Below, one piece after another: positions 15,764 through 24,224 of a stretch of DNA of 64,000 nt (position 1 is the stretch's first letter; each line of letters starts with the position of its first letter). Location: positions 18,262-82,261 of the forward strand of contig NZ_JAGQCS010000011.1 of NCBI RefSeq assembly GCF_024346315.1, given 5' to 3'. The notes under the pieces are model-generated. The model saw nothing but the letters and a program-made list of their open reading frames with translations, searched no databases and was not told the DNA's origin. The translations under genes and the position numbers were made by a program. The stretch comes from Cyanobium sp. ATX 6F1. Its GTDB lineage: Bacteria; Cyanobacteriota; Cyanobacteriia; PCC-6307; Cyanobiaceae.

Positions 15764-16218
15764 GGCTGCTCGTTGATCTGGGCGGGTCCGTTGCCGGGGT
15801 CGGCCGCTTCGCCGGCGAGTGCCACAGCGCGCGCCTTCACCTGACGCCAGCGGCGGGCCTGGGCGATCAGCTGCCGGAACATCTCCACGAGCCAGAAGCC
15901 GCTCTGGCGCTCACTTTCATCAATCAGGCCCACCATCGCATCGCCGGTGTCCTCCAGTTCGCGGATCACGGCGCCGAGCTTGGCGTTCATGGCATGGAGC
16001 CGCGTCTTGGTGTGCGCTTCATCGGCCAGGTCGGCCGCCAGTTCCCCCAGTTCCCGTTGCAGCTCGGCGATCACCACACCGCGACGGTCGCTCTGGGCCT
16101 TGAGCACCCCCCGGGAGCGGTTGGCCGACACCAGCGCCGCACGGCATTCGCTGTAGGTGGCCTCGAGAGCCTCCGGCTCTGGTGAGCTGGGGAACTCGCT
16201 GGCGGAGCGCAGGGCCAT
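15760..16218 (-). CDS. Hypothetical coiled-coil protein
   Basis: The 152-residue protein is largely helical with heptad-like spacing (VLKAQSDRRGVVIAELQRELGELAADL and TKTRLHAMNAKLGAVIRELEDTG). No membrane segment or catalytic motif is visible. It forms a two-gene unit with the SAP-like gene through an ATGA overlap. It faces the mazEF pair across a 130-base divergent region. The pair has no known function; a nucleoprotein or partition-like role is only a guess. Confidence 0.6.
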   Translation of the reverse strand: MALRSASEFPSSPEPEALEATYSECRAALVSANRSRGVLKAQSDRRGVVIAELQRELGELAADLADEAHTKTRLHAMNAKLGAVIRELEDTGDAMVGLIDESERQSGFWLVEMFRQLIAQARRWRQVKARAVALAGEAADPGNGPAQINEQP

Positions 16219-16325
16219 GCCGCGTAGAAGAACTGGAGGCAGGATGACAGCCTTGGATCTGGGCTGACGGTTTGCCTGAAAGCATGGAACGCGGGAGCGC
16301 CCCAGCCAAGCCCAGCTCCGCTAAA

Positions 16326-16335
16326 TTACATGTAA
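16326..16335. promoter_or_regulatory. Perfect palindrome TTACATGTAA upstream of mazE
   Basis: A ten-base perfect palindrome lies 14 bases before the mazE ATG, overlapping where a promoter would sit. MazE-MazF complexes commonly repress their own promoter through such sites. Confidence 0.4.
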
Positions 16336-16349
16336 CTTCCTGGGGGACG

Positions 16350-16586
16350 ATGGCGATGGACGAAGCAAAGCGTGCTCTCACCCGAGAAAAAGTCCGCGCC
16401 CACCGGGAGCGGCTACGGCGCCAGGGTCTGCGGCCGATCCAGATCTGGGTGCCGGATGTGCGCACTCCCGAGTTCGCCGCCGAGGCCCGGCGGCAATGCC
16501 TGCTCGTCAACGCAAGCGCTCAGGAGGCAGACGACCAGGCCTTCGTGGATGCCATTTCTATCTGGCCGGATCATTGCCCTGAATGA
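16350..16586 (+). CDS. MazE-like antitoxin (DUF3018 type)
   Basis: The 78-residue protein opens with DEAKRALTREKVRAHRERLRRQGLR, a basic helix, then PIQIWVPDVRTPEFAAEARRQ, the signature of the DUF3018 class of MazE antitoxins. The ATG at 16350 has a GGGGGA ribosome site six bases upstream; the frame is open 26 codons further but without conserved sequence. The stop overlaps the toxin ATG by four bases. The acidic C-terminus (QEADDQAFVDAI) probably covers the toxin. Confidence 0.88.
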   Translation: MAMDEAKRALTREKVRAHRERLRRQGLRPIQIWVPDVRTPEFAAEARRQCLLVNASAQEADDQAFVDAISIWPDHCPE

Positions 16587-16912
16587 AACGGAGTGAAATC
16601 TGGACCGTCGCCGGAGGTGGCGCCTACACCTCAAAGCCGCGCCCTGCCGTGATCGTGCAAGACGATGCCTTCGCGGAGCGGGACTCAATCACCCTCTGCC
16701 CACTCACCACTGATCCCGCCGACGCCCCCGTGTTTCGGATTCCTGTGGAGCCAAGCAGCCGCAATGGCCTCTCCAGCCGTAGCTGGCTGATGGCGGACAA
16801 GCTCAGCACCGTTCCCCGTGAACGCCTCGGCAGCCGGATCGGCCAGCTCGAGGACGACCTGCTGCTGCGCCTGAACCGCTCGATCCTGGTGTTCCTCGGT
16901 TTGGCGCGCTGA
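16583..16912 (+). CDS. mazF: MazF/PemK-family mRNA interferase toxin
   Basis: The 109-residue protein has the family layout: MKRSEIWTVAGGG at the start, KPRPAVIVQDDAF with the conserved arginine, ITLCPLTTDP, then a WLMADKLSTVPRERLG segment and a C-terminal helix ending in LNRSILVFLGL. These proteins cleave mRNA at short sequence motifs. All conserved segments are present, so it is likely functional. A fragment of the DUF3427 gene follows four bases after its stop. Confidence 0.92.
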   Translation: MKRSEIWTVAGGGAYTSKPRPAVIVQDDAFAERDSITLCPLTTDPADAPVFRIPVEPSSRNGLSSRSWLMADKLSTVPRERLGSRIGQLEDDLLLRLNRSILVFLGLAR

Positions 16913-16915
16913 GCC

Positions 16916-16970
16916 TTTTGTTCATCACCCTGAAGAAGTCCGAGCGGTTGTTTTCCCCCACCAACCGCTC
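16916..16970 (+). pseudogene. Short internal fragment of DUF3427 gene (copy E)
   Basis: About 50 bases encode FITLKKSERLFSPTNRS, matching residues 950-970 of the 7865-11038 protein (FITLKKSERLFSPTTRY). Both sides are unrelated. It directly follows the MazF stop, repeating the pattern of toxin-antitoxin modules lying next to DUF3427 pieces. Confidence 0.8.
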
Positions 16971-17137
16971 CGTGGACCTGCGGCACCAGCGTCTGCACCG
17001 AAGCCTCACGTCGCCCTGCGCCCTCAGACAAGACCGCTCGATCGGTCTCCAGCGCAGCTCAAGGCTCGCTGGGCCGGCGATCTGGATGGCACGAGTACCG
17101 TCTCAACGGGAACGAGAACGGGCTCGAGGTTCACCGG

Positions 17138-17989
17138 ATGGTTGGGGACGTGTGTGCTGCCGACGGAGCGCGGCTCGAGCCTGTGGTCGGTGTGGCGGAT
17201 GTCTGGCGCTGCCCGACCTGTGGACACCGAACGGACGAAGCCGGCGACGGACGGCTCGGTGACGGGTTCGACGTCAACCACCGGCAGTGGGGCCTGCGCG
17301 GGGATGTGCATGCCTGGCAGGCCATGCGTGAGCTCGTCAGGGCGACACCCACGCCGAACGATCGCGGTGCGGTCCGTGCGGCCTACGTCGATGCCCTGCG
17401 TCGCGTGGCCGACGTCGACATCGATCAGACCGATGAGCGGGTCGTGCACCGGCCCCACCTCGACCATGGGGGGATGTCCGGCGGATCGCTCGACGTCGAG
17501 TGGTGGCGGTCCAAGGGCATTCCACTGCTCGTCGAGCGGGCGCTGCAGCGGCGTCCCCCGTTGCGATCGCCGTCCACGCGACGCCCCGGCGGCCATGGGA
17601 TCGACATCGTCGTGTGGACGATCCTGCTGGCGATTCCGGCAGCGTTGGTCGGTGGCGGAGGGTTCCTGCTGCATCAGCGCTTGGCCGGCACGCGCGTCGA
17701 GGCCAAGGTGCTTGCGTGCAACACATCGGGAGCGATCATCCGTGGAGCGTCCACGTATCGCACTGAGTGCATCGCCCGGTGGGAGATCGGCGGTCGGCTC
17801 GTGATCGGTGGGTTCACGGGGGGTAACGGGGAGGCCGACGTGGGCAGCACCATCGACGCAACGGTGCGCGGCGACACCGCCTACAGCCGGTCGCTTGGTC
17901 TCCCCGTCATGCTGATCGCCATGGGACTGCCGTTCCTCGCGCTTCCCGTGCTCGCGATCCGCACGAGAGTGCGGAGCCGGATCAGCTGA
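17138..17989 (+). CDS. Two-helix membrane protein, probably acquired from Actinobacteria
   Basis: The 283-residue protein has an N-terminal cytoplasmic part with one CPTCGH pair, a transmembrane helix near residues 152-180 (IDIVVWTILLAIPAALVGGG), an outer beta-rich domain (VEAKVLACNTSG ... CIARWEIGG) of the kind seen in DUF3592-like proteins, and a final helix (LPVMLIAMGLPFLALPVL). The frame stays open upstream with plausible sequence (WHEYRLNGNENGLEVHR), so the gene may be cut at its 5' end. Codon use rich in GTC, ATC and GAC and the DUF3592-like layout resemble high-GC Actinobacteria. Function unknown. Confidence 0.6.
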   Translation: MVGDVCAADGARLEPVVGVADVWRCPTCGHRTDEAGDGRLGDGFDVNHRQWGLRGDVHAWQAMRELVRATPTPNDRGAVRAAYVDALRRVADVDIDQTDERVVHRPHLDHGGMSGGSLDVEWWRSKGIPLLVERALQRRPPLRSPSTRRPGGHGIDIVVWTILLAIPAALVGGGGFLLHQRLAGTRVEAKVLACNTSGAIIRGASTYRTECIARWEIGGRLVIGGFTGGNGEADVGSTIDATVRGDTAYSRSLGLPVMLIAMGLPFLALPVLAIRTRVRSRIS

Positions 17990-18027
17990 CCAGCTGCGTT
18001 CTGGGGATGGTTCAGGGGTTGATCGGC

Positions 18028-19773
18028 TCAGGACGAACAGCTGTAGTGGGACACGCCTCCGGCGTTGAAGAATTCCCTGGGCTTCAGGCGGTCGTACCTC
18101 GCCGCCAGCTCCGCGGATGGCTCGTCGTAGGGATAGCTGAACACCTCCTGCAGCTCCTGGACCAGGTTGAAATCACCTTGCGCCGCCTGTTCATAAGCCG
18201 GTGCAATGAGCCATTCGCGCCAGGTGATCGCGGGGTTCACCTGTTTCATCGCTGAGGATGTCTCGCCGAGGTCGCCGTTACGCGTGATCTGATCACGCCA
18301 GCGTTGCAGCCATTGCGTCCATTGGGCATCGAGCTGCTCTGAACTGGGCAGGTAGAAGCTCTCTTTCAAGGTGGAGAGTTGATCTGGAATCTCAGACAGC
18401 CGGCGGAAGAAGATCGTGTAGTCCGCCTTGGAGAGCACCATCAGCTCCAGCAGCTCGTTCACCAGCGCGGCGTCGTAGCGAATCAGGCCGAGCTTGCTGG
18501 CCCACATCGCCTCGATCTCCTGGCGCATCACTTCGGCGAAGCCGTCGCGGATCTGATCCAGCTTTGCCACTGCCTCGGTGTTGCCCTCGAGCAGTGGCCG
18601 GAGGGCAGCCGAGAACATCTGGTAATTGGCTTCGGCCGCCACCGGTTGGTTGAAGAAGCAGAAGTGCTCGCCGCCGCCGGTCCAGGGCTGAAAGCGGGGA
18701 TCGAACAGTTCGCAGAAGCCGAAGGGTCCGTAGTCGAGGGTGTAGCCACCGGCGGCGCAGTTGTCGCTGTTGAAATTGCCCTGGCAGTAGCCAACCCGCA
18801 TCCAGTTCGCCACCAGTGCGATGAGCCGCCCGCGAAACAATTCCGCCAGCTCAACCACCTGATCGCTGAAATCCAGACTCGGATCAATCTCCGGCCGGTA
18901 GTTCCGCTCGATCAGGTGCTGAACGATCATCCGCAGCTCGTTCAGCGCATCCGGATGGGCCTCGCTGCGGGCGCGACGGGCGAACAGCTCCAGCTGGCCC
19001 ACCCGCAGAAACGATGGTGCCACTCGTGTGGTGATCGCCGCAGGGTTGTCCACCAGGATGTCGGGATCGAACGAGCGGGAGTTCGGGGAGTACCAGGGCC
19101 GGCGCACGGTTTCAGACCCAGACACCACCAGGGTCAGGGATCGTGAAGTGGGCACCCCCAGGGCGTGCATGAACTCCTGGGCCAGAAACTCGCGCACGCT
19201 GGAGCGGAGCACGGCGCGTCCATCGGCCCCGCGGCAGTAGGGGGTCGGGCCACCGCCTTTCAGTTGCATCTCCCAACGCCTGCCGTTGAAGACACCTTCA
19301 AACACGGAAATGGCCCGGCCATCGCCGTAGCCGTTGCCGGTTCCAAACGGGCACTGCTGGATGTACTCCGTGCCGTAGATCGAGAGGGCATACCCGGTGG
19401 CCCAACCCAACGGTCGCATCGGCTCCCGCGCCACCGTGATGTCGCCGGAAAACAGACGGCGGAACTGGTCGTCCTGTGCCAGCGCATCGCTCAGGCCCAG
19501 CTCGCCAAAGAGGGTTCTGCTGTGCGCCACAACCTCCGGCGCTGGAAGTGGGGTTGGTGTCACCGGCACGTAATGACCGGAGAACACCTGGCGGGGCTGG
19601 TGGTCGCGGCCATCACCCGTCGCCTGGGGATCCGCCTGCAGGGAATCCAGCAGCGAATAGTCGGCCCGTTGGGCAAACTCCGCGAACGTTGTTGTCAGAA
19701 CTGCTGCCGGCACTGTTGTCGTCACGGGTCTCTCGGGTGTTGGGCGGCCTGGCCCTGACGTTGAGGTCATCAT
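18028..19773 (-). CDS. selO: SelO/YdiU-family protein AMPylase
   Basis: The ~581-residue protein is a full-length SelO. Recognisable parts are [21 protein letters not shown], the [12 protein letters not shown] strand, [35 protein letters not shown], the metal-site stretches GNFNSDNCA and LDYGPFGF, and the C-terminal SCSS. SelO is a pseudokinase-fold enzyme that transfers AMP to protein serine, threonine or tyrosine residues, linked to redox stress. Bacterial members have cysteine where animals have selenocysteine, as here. The start is uncertain: two adjacent ATGs at 19773 and 19770, with the frame open to 19854. Confidence 0.95.
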   Translation of the reverse strand: MMTSTSGPGRPTPERPVTTTVPAAVLTTTFAEFAQRADYSLLDSLQADPQATGDGRDHQPRQVFSGHYVPVTPTPLPAPEVVAHSRTLFGELGLSDALAQDDQFRRLFSGDITVAREPMRPLGWATGYALSIYGTEYIQQCPFGTGNGYGDGRAISVFEGVFNGRRWEMQLKGGGPTPYCRGADGRAVLRSSVREFLAQEFMHALGVPTSRSLTLVVSGSETVRRPWYSPNSRSFDPDILVDNPAAITTRVAPSFLRVGQLELFARRARSEAHPDALNELRMIVQHLIERNYRPEIDPSLDFSDQVVELAELFRGRLIALVANWMRVGYCQGNFNSDNCAAGGYTLDYGPFGFCELFDPRFQPWTGGGEHFCFFNQPVAAEANYQMFSAALRPLLEGNTEAVAKLDQIRDGFAEVMRQEIEAMWASKLGLIRYDAALVNELLELMVLSKADYTIFFRRLSEIPDQLSTLKESFYLPSSEQLDAQWTQWLQRWRDQITRNGDLGETSSAMKQVNPAITWREWLIAPAYEQAAQGDFNLVQELQEVFSYPYDEPSAELAARYDRLKPREFFNAGGVSHYSCSS

Positions 19774-19905
19774 CCTGGCGAACCTGTCGTCCTCGGTGTC
19801 CTGCCGGTGGGGAGGAGCGGCAAAGGGCGATCCGCTGGCGCCTGCAGCGATCACTCTGCGTCAGGCCGTACAAGATGAATCGAGAACCCTCCTTGCAAAA
19901 GAACC

Positions 19906-20178
19906 ATGAAATTCATGATCACCTGGACGATCTCGCCCTCCCACTACAGGGCCACCGTGGAGCGTTTCCTGAGCACCGCGGCCCCCGATGTCGACGGGCT
20001 CACAACCGTGGGCCGCTGGCACATGCCCGGATCCTCCCGCGGCTGGCATGTGGTCGAGGGGTCTGCCGAGGCCGTGGCCACCCTCGAGGCGTTCTGGGGC
20101 GATCTGCTGGAGATCCAGGTCTTCCCGGTGCTCGAAGACGCCGAAGCGGCTCGCAGCCTGGCGTCCCAGGCGAGCTGA
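19906..20178 (+). CDS. DUF3303 family protein
   Basis: The 90-residue protein has the full family pattern: KFMITWTISPSHYRATVERFL, then LTTVGRWHMPGSSRGWHVVE, and a C-terminal LLEIQVFPVLEDAEAA. It has a ferredoxin-like dimeric alpha-beta-barrel character. Members are frequent in cyanobacteria and have no established function. The ATG is the only reasonable start. It stands alone, divergent from selO. Confidence 0.88.
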   Translation: MKFMITWTISPSHYRATVERFLSTAAPDVDGLTTVGRWHMPGSSRGWHVVEGSAEAVATLEAFWGDLLEIQVFPVLEDAEAARSLASQAS

Positions 20179-20486
20179 TCGCTGAATCACCCTGACGCCG
20201 TTCCACCAGGCCGGTGGCGGCGAGCGGGGGAATGGTGGGACGCACGGTTCCTCGGGCACCAAGTGGTGTCCGAGAGCGCCATGGAGACCAGAACCTTCCG
20301 GGCAGCCGATGGAGATCGCTGTTGACGCCGGCGATGGAGACGCCCCAGCCCTGCGTCAACGTTCTGGAGTGATCCTTGTCGCCACAGAGCCGGCAGCCGC
20401 TCGGTGACCCAAGGCGCCCGTGTCCTGGCAATGTTTCTGCAGATCAAGTTCCCGGAAGTCCCGCTTGGAGTCCTGCCTTGAAAGCC
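20179..20486. other. Intergenic region, nothing recognised
   Basis: About 310 bases with no convincing coding frame on either strand and no clear terminator hairpin or operator seen by eye. Confidence 0.4.
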
Positions 20487-21068
20487 ATGCCCACCATCCA
20501 TGGCTTGATGCCATGGGCCGCCCTGCTGTTGATGGCTGGGCCGATCACCGCCCGGGCGGCAGGCGCCCCCCCGGCTTCCCCTGTGGCGCTGAAGTTTGCC
20601 GATCAGACCTACCTTCATCGCTGGTCATCGAACCACCAGCACGAGTTCACACCTGTTGGCCAGGAAGACCTGAGTCGCTGGACGGACATGGTCACCATCA
20701 ACACCTACCCAGGGGTGAGCGATGGTGAAGGGCTGGCTGATGTGGCCAACCGTGTACTGGGCAACTACACGCGCAACAAGGCCATGGTGCTGCGCACCGA
20801 TTCGATTCCCCGCACCCCCGCCAGGCCCGCTGAACACTTGATCGTGGTCGTCTTCCCCGCTCGCGACACCATCGAGGCCGTCTTCGCCCGGTTGAGGATG
20901 GCCGACGGCCGCGGCACCGCGGTGATCTACAGCCACCGCCTCTATGGAGGCAAGGCGGGGGAGGCCATGGCGGCCTGGCTGAAGGCCCATGGAACCACCT
21001 TGGAACGTCGTTTGATGGCCCTCCAGGAGGTTCCCTCCCACCGCATCCTCGAGCCCGCCAGCCGTTGA
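20487..21068 (+). CDS. Secreted hypothetical protein
   Basis: The ATG at 20487 starts a signal peptide (PTIHGLMPWAALLLMAGPITARAAG), so the ~193-residue product is probably periplasmic. The mature part has a domain of moderate length with HRWSSNHQHEFTPVGQEDL, VTINTYPGVSDGEGLADVANRV, and a C-terminal VIYSHRLYGGKAGEAM-AWLKAHG. The frame extends 37 codons upstream but that part looks random. No enzyme motif is recognised. Confidence 0.75.
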   Translation: MPTIHGLMPWAALLLMAGPITARAAGAPPASPVALKFADQTYLHRWSSNHQHEFTPVGQEDLSRWTDMVTINTYPGVSDGEGLADVANRVLGNYTRNKAMVLRTDSIPRTPARPAEHLIVVVFPARDTIEAVFARLRMADGRGTAVIYSHRLYGGKAGEAMAAWLKAHGTTLERRLMALQEVPSHRILEPASR

Positions 21069-21370
21069 ACAGGAACCAACCCGGTGCCTGGCGGGTGGAA
21101 ATCGGCAAGAGCAGCGAATGGGATGCCCACCACCCATGGGCGGCCGGGCGGCGGAAGCAAATTCTCGAGCGCATCGCAGCAGAGGTGGTGCGTCAGAAGG
21201 CGCCCAGCTGCAGCGCCTTGATCGGCGAGCCGCCGGGTTTCATCACGATCAGGCAGCGCCCCGTGCAGCGTGCATGGCTTCGATGAACGCCCGGCCCAGA
21301 TGTGCTGCCCAGAGGCCACCGGCCGGGTTGGGATGAGAAGGTGCGGGGGTCCGTCCCGATCTTCACGGCC
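21069..21370. other. Intergenic region, nothing recognised
   Basis: About 300 bases. A 73-codon frame (21065-21286) exists but has no ribosome site or family resemblance, so I leave it out. Confidence 0.4.
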
Positions 21371-22036
21371 ATGGCCACCTACCTGATCACCGGCGCCAAC
21401 CGGGGCATCGGCACCGAGTACTGCCGCCAGCTCAAGGCCCGGGGCGACACCGTGATCGCGGTCTGCCGCAGCTCCTCGCCGGAGCTGGACGCCCTCGGGG
21501 TGCGGACCCTCACGGGAGTGGACATCACCTCCGCTGACGCCATCGCCGGCCTGGTGGAACGGCTCGATGGCCTGCCGATCGACGGCCTGATCCACAACGC
21601 CGGCCTCCTGGAGCGCACAAGCCTGGGGGATCTCGATGTCGAGAGCCTGCGGCGCCAGTTCGAGGTCAATGCCCTCGGCCCCATGCGGCTCACCCATGCC
21701 CTGCTGGGCCATCTCCATGTGGGCTCCAAGCTGATCCTGATGACCAGCCGCATGGGCTCGATCGCCGACAACAGCTCCGGAGGCTCCTATGGCTACCGGA
21801 TGTCGAAGGTGGCGCTGTGCATGGCTGGCAAATCGTTGGCGATCGATCTCCAACCGCGTGGCATCGCCGTGGCCCTCCTCCACCCCGGGCTGGTGCGCAC
21901 GCGCATGACCGGCTTCAGCGCCCAGGGCATCTCTGTGGAGCAGGCGGTGCAGGGCCTGCTGGAGCGCATCGATGCCCTCAGCCTGGAGACCTCCGGCACC
22001 TTCTGGCATGCCAACGGCGAGGTGTTGCCCTGGTAG
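21371..22036 (+). CDS. Short-chain dehydrogenase/reductase (CsgA-like)
   Basis: The 221-residue protein has the SDR cofactor motif TGANRGIG at residues 8-15, the HNAG strand (LIHNAGLL), and the catalytic YGYRMSK with tyrosine and lysine. The closest pattern is the C-factor/CsgA group of small NAD(P)-dependent reductases. The ATG at 21371 directly precedes the first beta strand, ATYLITG. Substrate unknown. It is convergent with the NDH-2 gene; 16 bases separate the two stops. Confidence 0.92.
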   Translation: MATYLITGANRGIGTEYCRQLKARGDTVIAVCRSSSPELDALGVRTLTGVDITSADAIAGLVERLDGLPIDGLIHNAGLLERTSLGDLDVESLRRQFEVNALGPMRLTHALLGHLHVGSKLILMTSRMGSIADNSSGGSYGYRMSKVALCMAGKSLAIDLQPRGIAVALLHPGLVRTRMTGFSAQGISVEQAVQGLLERIDALSLETSGTFWHANGEVLPW

Positions 22037-22052
22037 AGCCTGCCCGCCCCCC

Positions 22053-23483
22053 TCAGCCCCCCAGCACCGCCGCCTCGGGCTCGCTCTTCCCACTGGACCT
22101 GGCCCGCTCCAGGCCCACATCCACCCCCAGGTGCTGGTCAGGCCGGCCGGTGATCAGCAGGGCCCGGCGCTGGCGGGTGGCGATCTGCCACAGCCAGCGG
22201 CTGAGCAGGGTGATGCGGTTTTCGGTGTCGGGGATGAAGGCCAGGTGGGCCACCCCCCAGAGCAGCCAGCCGGCCAGGCCGGTGAGCCGCAGCCCGCGCA
22301 GATCGGCCACCGCATAGAGCGGCCCGATCACCGCCATCGTGCCGAGGTCGTTCCAGCAGAACGCGGCACTGTCGCGTCCGGCCAGTCCGTTGAGCAGATC
22401 CCTGGCGACCCAGGCGCCCATCTGCACCGCGGGGCCCGCCATCCCCGGCAGGGGCGCCCCGTCGCTGGTGTGGCGGTAACAGCAGAGATCCCCCAGCACC
22501 CGCACCTCCGGGTGGCCGGGAATCGAGAAATCCGGTTCCACCAGCACCCGCCCGCCCCGGTCGGTGGCGCAACCACTGCGCTCCGCCAGCAACTTGCCCA
22601 GCCGCGAGGCGCGCACACCGGCGGTCCAGCAGATGGTGGCGGCCTGCAACAGCTCGGCGGTCGGCTCGCTGGCGCTGCCCTGGTTCGAGCCGGAGGGTTT
22701 GAGCCGCACGGTGCCGGGCTCGATCGCCTCCACCATCGTGTTCAGCCGCACCTCGACGCCGTTGGCACGCAGGTAACCAGCCGCGGAGGCCGAAAGGCTG
22801 GGATGCATCGCCGGCAGCACCCGGTCCACCGCATCCACCAGCACCACCTGGCACTCCTGCTCCTGGAGTTGCTTGAAATCGCGGCGGATGGCGGAGCGCA
22901 TCAGCTCCACCAGGGATCCGGCCAGTTCGCAACCCGCCGGGCCGGCCCCCACCACCACCACCGAGAGCAGGAAACGGCGCCGCTCCGGTTCGGTGCACTG
23001 CTCGGCCTCCTCCATGGCCATCAGCAGGCGCCGGCGGATCTCCTGGGCGTGCTCGAGGATCTTCATCGGCGGCGCCAGGGGGCGCCATTCCTCATGGCCG
23101 AAGTAGGCCGTGCCGGAGCCGCTGGCCAGCACCAAGTGGTCGTAGCCGTAGCGCTGGTCGTTGAACACCACCTCCCGCCGCTCCAGGTCAAGGTCCACCA
23201 CCTCCCCGAGCAGCACCTGCACGTTGCGGGCCTGGCCGACCATCTGGCGCAGGGGCGAGGCCACGTCGGCGGCGGACACCAGACCCGAGGCCACCTGGTA
23301 GAGCAGCGGCTGGAACAGGTTGAAGTTGCGCTTGTCGATCAGGGTGACGCGCACAGGTTGACCGGCCAGGGCCTGGCAGACGCGCAGCCCGGCGAAACCG
23401 CCGCCCACCACCACCACGTGGGGGGCACCTGCCAGCTCAGGGGTGGGGGACTCGAGTTCGAGAAAGAAACGTTCCGCTGCCAT
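22053..23483 (-). CDS. Type II NAD(P)H dehydrogenase (NDH-2)
   Basis: The 476-residue protein has two Rossmann motifs: VVVGGGFAGLRVCQAL near residue 25 for FAD and VVVVGAGPAGCELAG near 175 for NAD(P)H. FNLFQPLLYQVASGLVS and WTAGVRASRL are hallmark NDH-2 segments. The enzyme passes electrons from NAD(P)H to quinone without pumping protons. It sits on the membrane surface; a hydrophobic C-terminal stretch (GLAGWLLWGVAHLAFI) probably provides the contact. Cyanobacteria have several such genes thought to sense or balance redox state. Confidence 0.95.
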   Translation of the reverse strand: MAAERFFLELESPTPELAGAPHVVVVGGGFAGLRVCQALAGQPVRVTLIDKRNFNLFQPLLYQVASGLVSAADVASPLRQMVGQARNVQVLLGEVVDLDLERREVVFNDQRYGYDHLVLASGSGTAYFGHEEWRPLAPPMKILEHAQEIRRRLLMAMEEAEQCTEPERRRFLLSVVVVGAGPAGCELAGSLVELMRSAIRRDFKQLQEQECQVVLVDAVDRVLPAMHPSLSASAAGYLRANGVEVRLNTMVEAIEPGTVRLKPSGSNQGSASEPTAELLQAATICWTAGVRASRLGKLLAERSGCATDRGGRVLVEPDFSIPGHPEVRVLGDLCCYRHTSDGAPLPGMAGPAVQMGAWVARDLLNGLAGRDSAAFCWNDLGTMAVIGPLYAVADLRGLRLTGLAGWLLWGVAHLAFIPDTENRITLLSRWLWQIATRQRRALLITGRPDQHLGVDVGLERARSSGKSEPEAAVLGG

Positions 23484-23600
23484 CCGCTCCGGCTCGGAAA
23501 CAGTGCCTCAAACCGTAATCAGGTGAACCGTTTTCGGGGACGCCGATGGGGTTCTCCGCACAGGAGCGTCCCCTCACCCCCATAACCTGGGCCCGAGTCC

Positions 23601-24224
23601 ATGCCCGTTTCAGCGATGCGATCCGTGCCGCTCCAGCTCGCACCCGGCACGGATGTGCGCCGTGCGCTCGAACAGCTGGCCCTGCAGGAAAAGGCCAGCG
23701 GCTTCGTGCTCGGCGTGGTGGGCAACCTCTCCCAGGCCGCCTTCCAGTGCCCGGGTGCCCAGCAGCCGACGCTGATCCTGGGCGAGCTGGAGATCATCAC
23801 CCTCCAGGGCACGCTCGCGCCCAGCGGAGTGCATCTGCACCTGAGCGTCTCCGATCCGCAGTGCCAGGTGTGGGGCGGCCACATCGAACCGGGCACGTTG
23901 GTGCTCAAGGGAGCCGACCTGCTCGTGGGCCTGCTCGATGGTCCGCTGCCCACAAGCGCGGCGGCGGCGGCAGTGGAGGCGGCGGTGGCGAACGCCGCAC
24001 CCCTAGGTGGGCCGCGCGTGGAGATCGCCGTGCTCTCGGGGTGCCCCTACAGCGCACGGGCCCTGCGCATGCTGCGCACCCTGGGCATTCCCTTCCAGGT
24101 GATCGACCCGGTCGCCCCCGGCCCCCTGCCCCAGGTGTTCATCGACGGGAAACTGATCGGCGGCTACGACGCCTTCGCCGAGCTCCAGGGCCAGGGCGCG
24201 CTGGAGGGGCTGCGCCAGGGATGA
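23601..24224 (+). CDS. PPC (DUF296) domain-glutaredoxin fusion protein
   Basis: Residues about 5-118 form a PPC/DUF296 domain (VRRALEQLALQEKASGFVLGVVGNL, LHLSVSDPQCQVWGGHI), a trimeric fold found in plant AT-hook proteins and stand-alone bacterial proteins. After an alanine-rich linker, residues 138-207 form a glutaredoxin: VLSGCPYSARALRMLRTLGIPF, LPQVFIDGKLIGGYDAF. The active site CPYS has one resolving serine, as in some monothiol-like glutaredoxins. The stop overlaps the next start (ATGA). The fusion hints at glutathione-linked control of the PPC trimer, which is inference. Confidence 0.88.
   Translation: MPVSAMRSVPLQLAPGTDVRRALEQLALQEKASGFVLGVVGNLSQAAFQCPGAQQPTLILGELEIITLQGTLAPSGVHLHLSVSDPQCQVWGGHIEPGTLVLKGADLLVGLLDGPLPTSAAAAAVEAAVANAAPLGGPRVEIAVLSGCPYSARALRMLRTLGIPFQVIDPVAPGPLPQVFIDGKLIGGYDAFAELQGQGALEGLRQG

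Noticed and set aside
15191..15844. 217-residue plus-strand frame beginning [13 protein letters not shown]
   Set aside because: It overlaps the SAP-like and coiled-coil genes antisense and its start lies in the nucleotidyltransferase remnant on the other strand.
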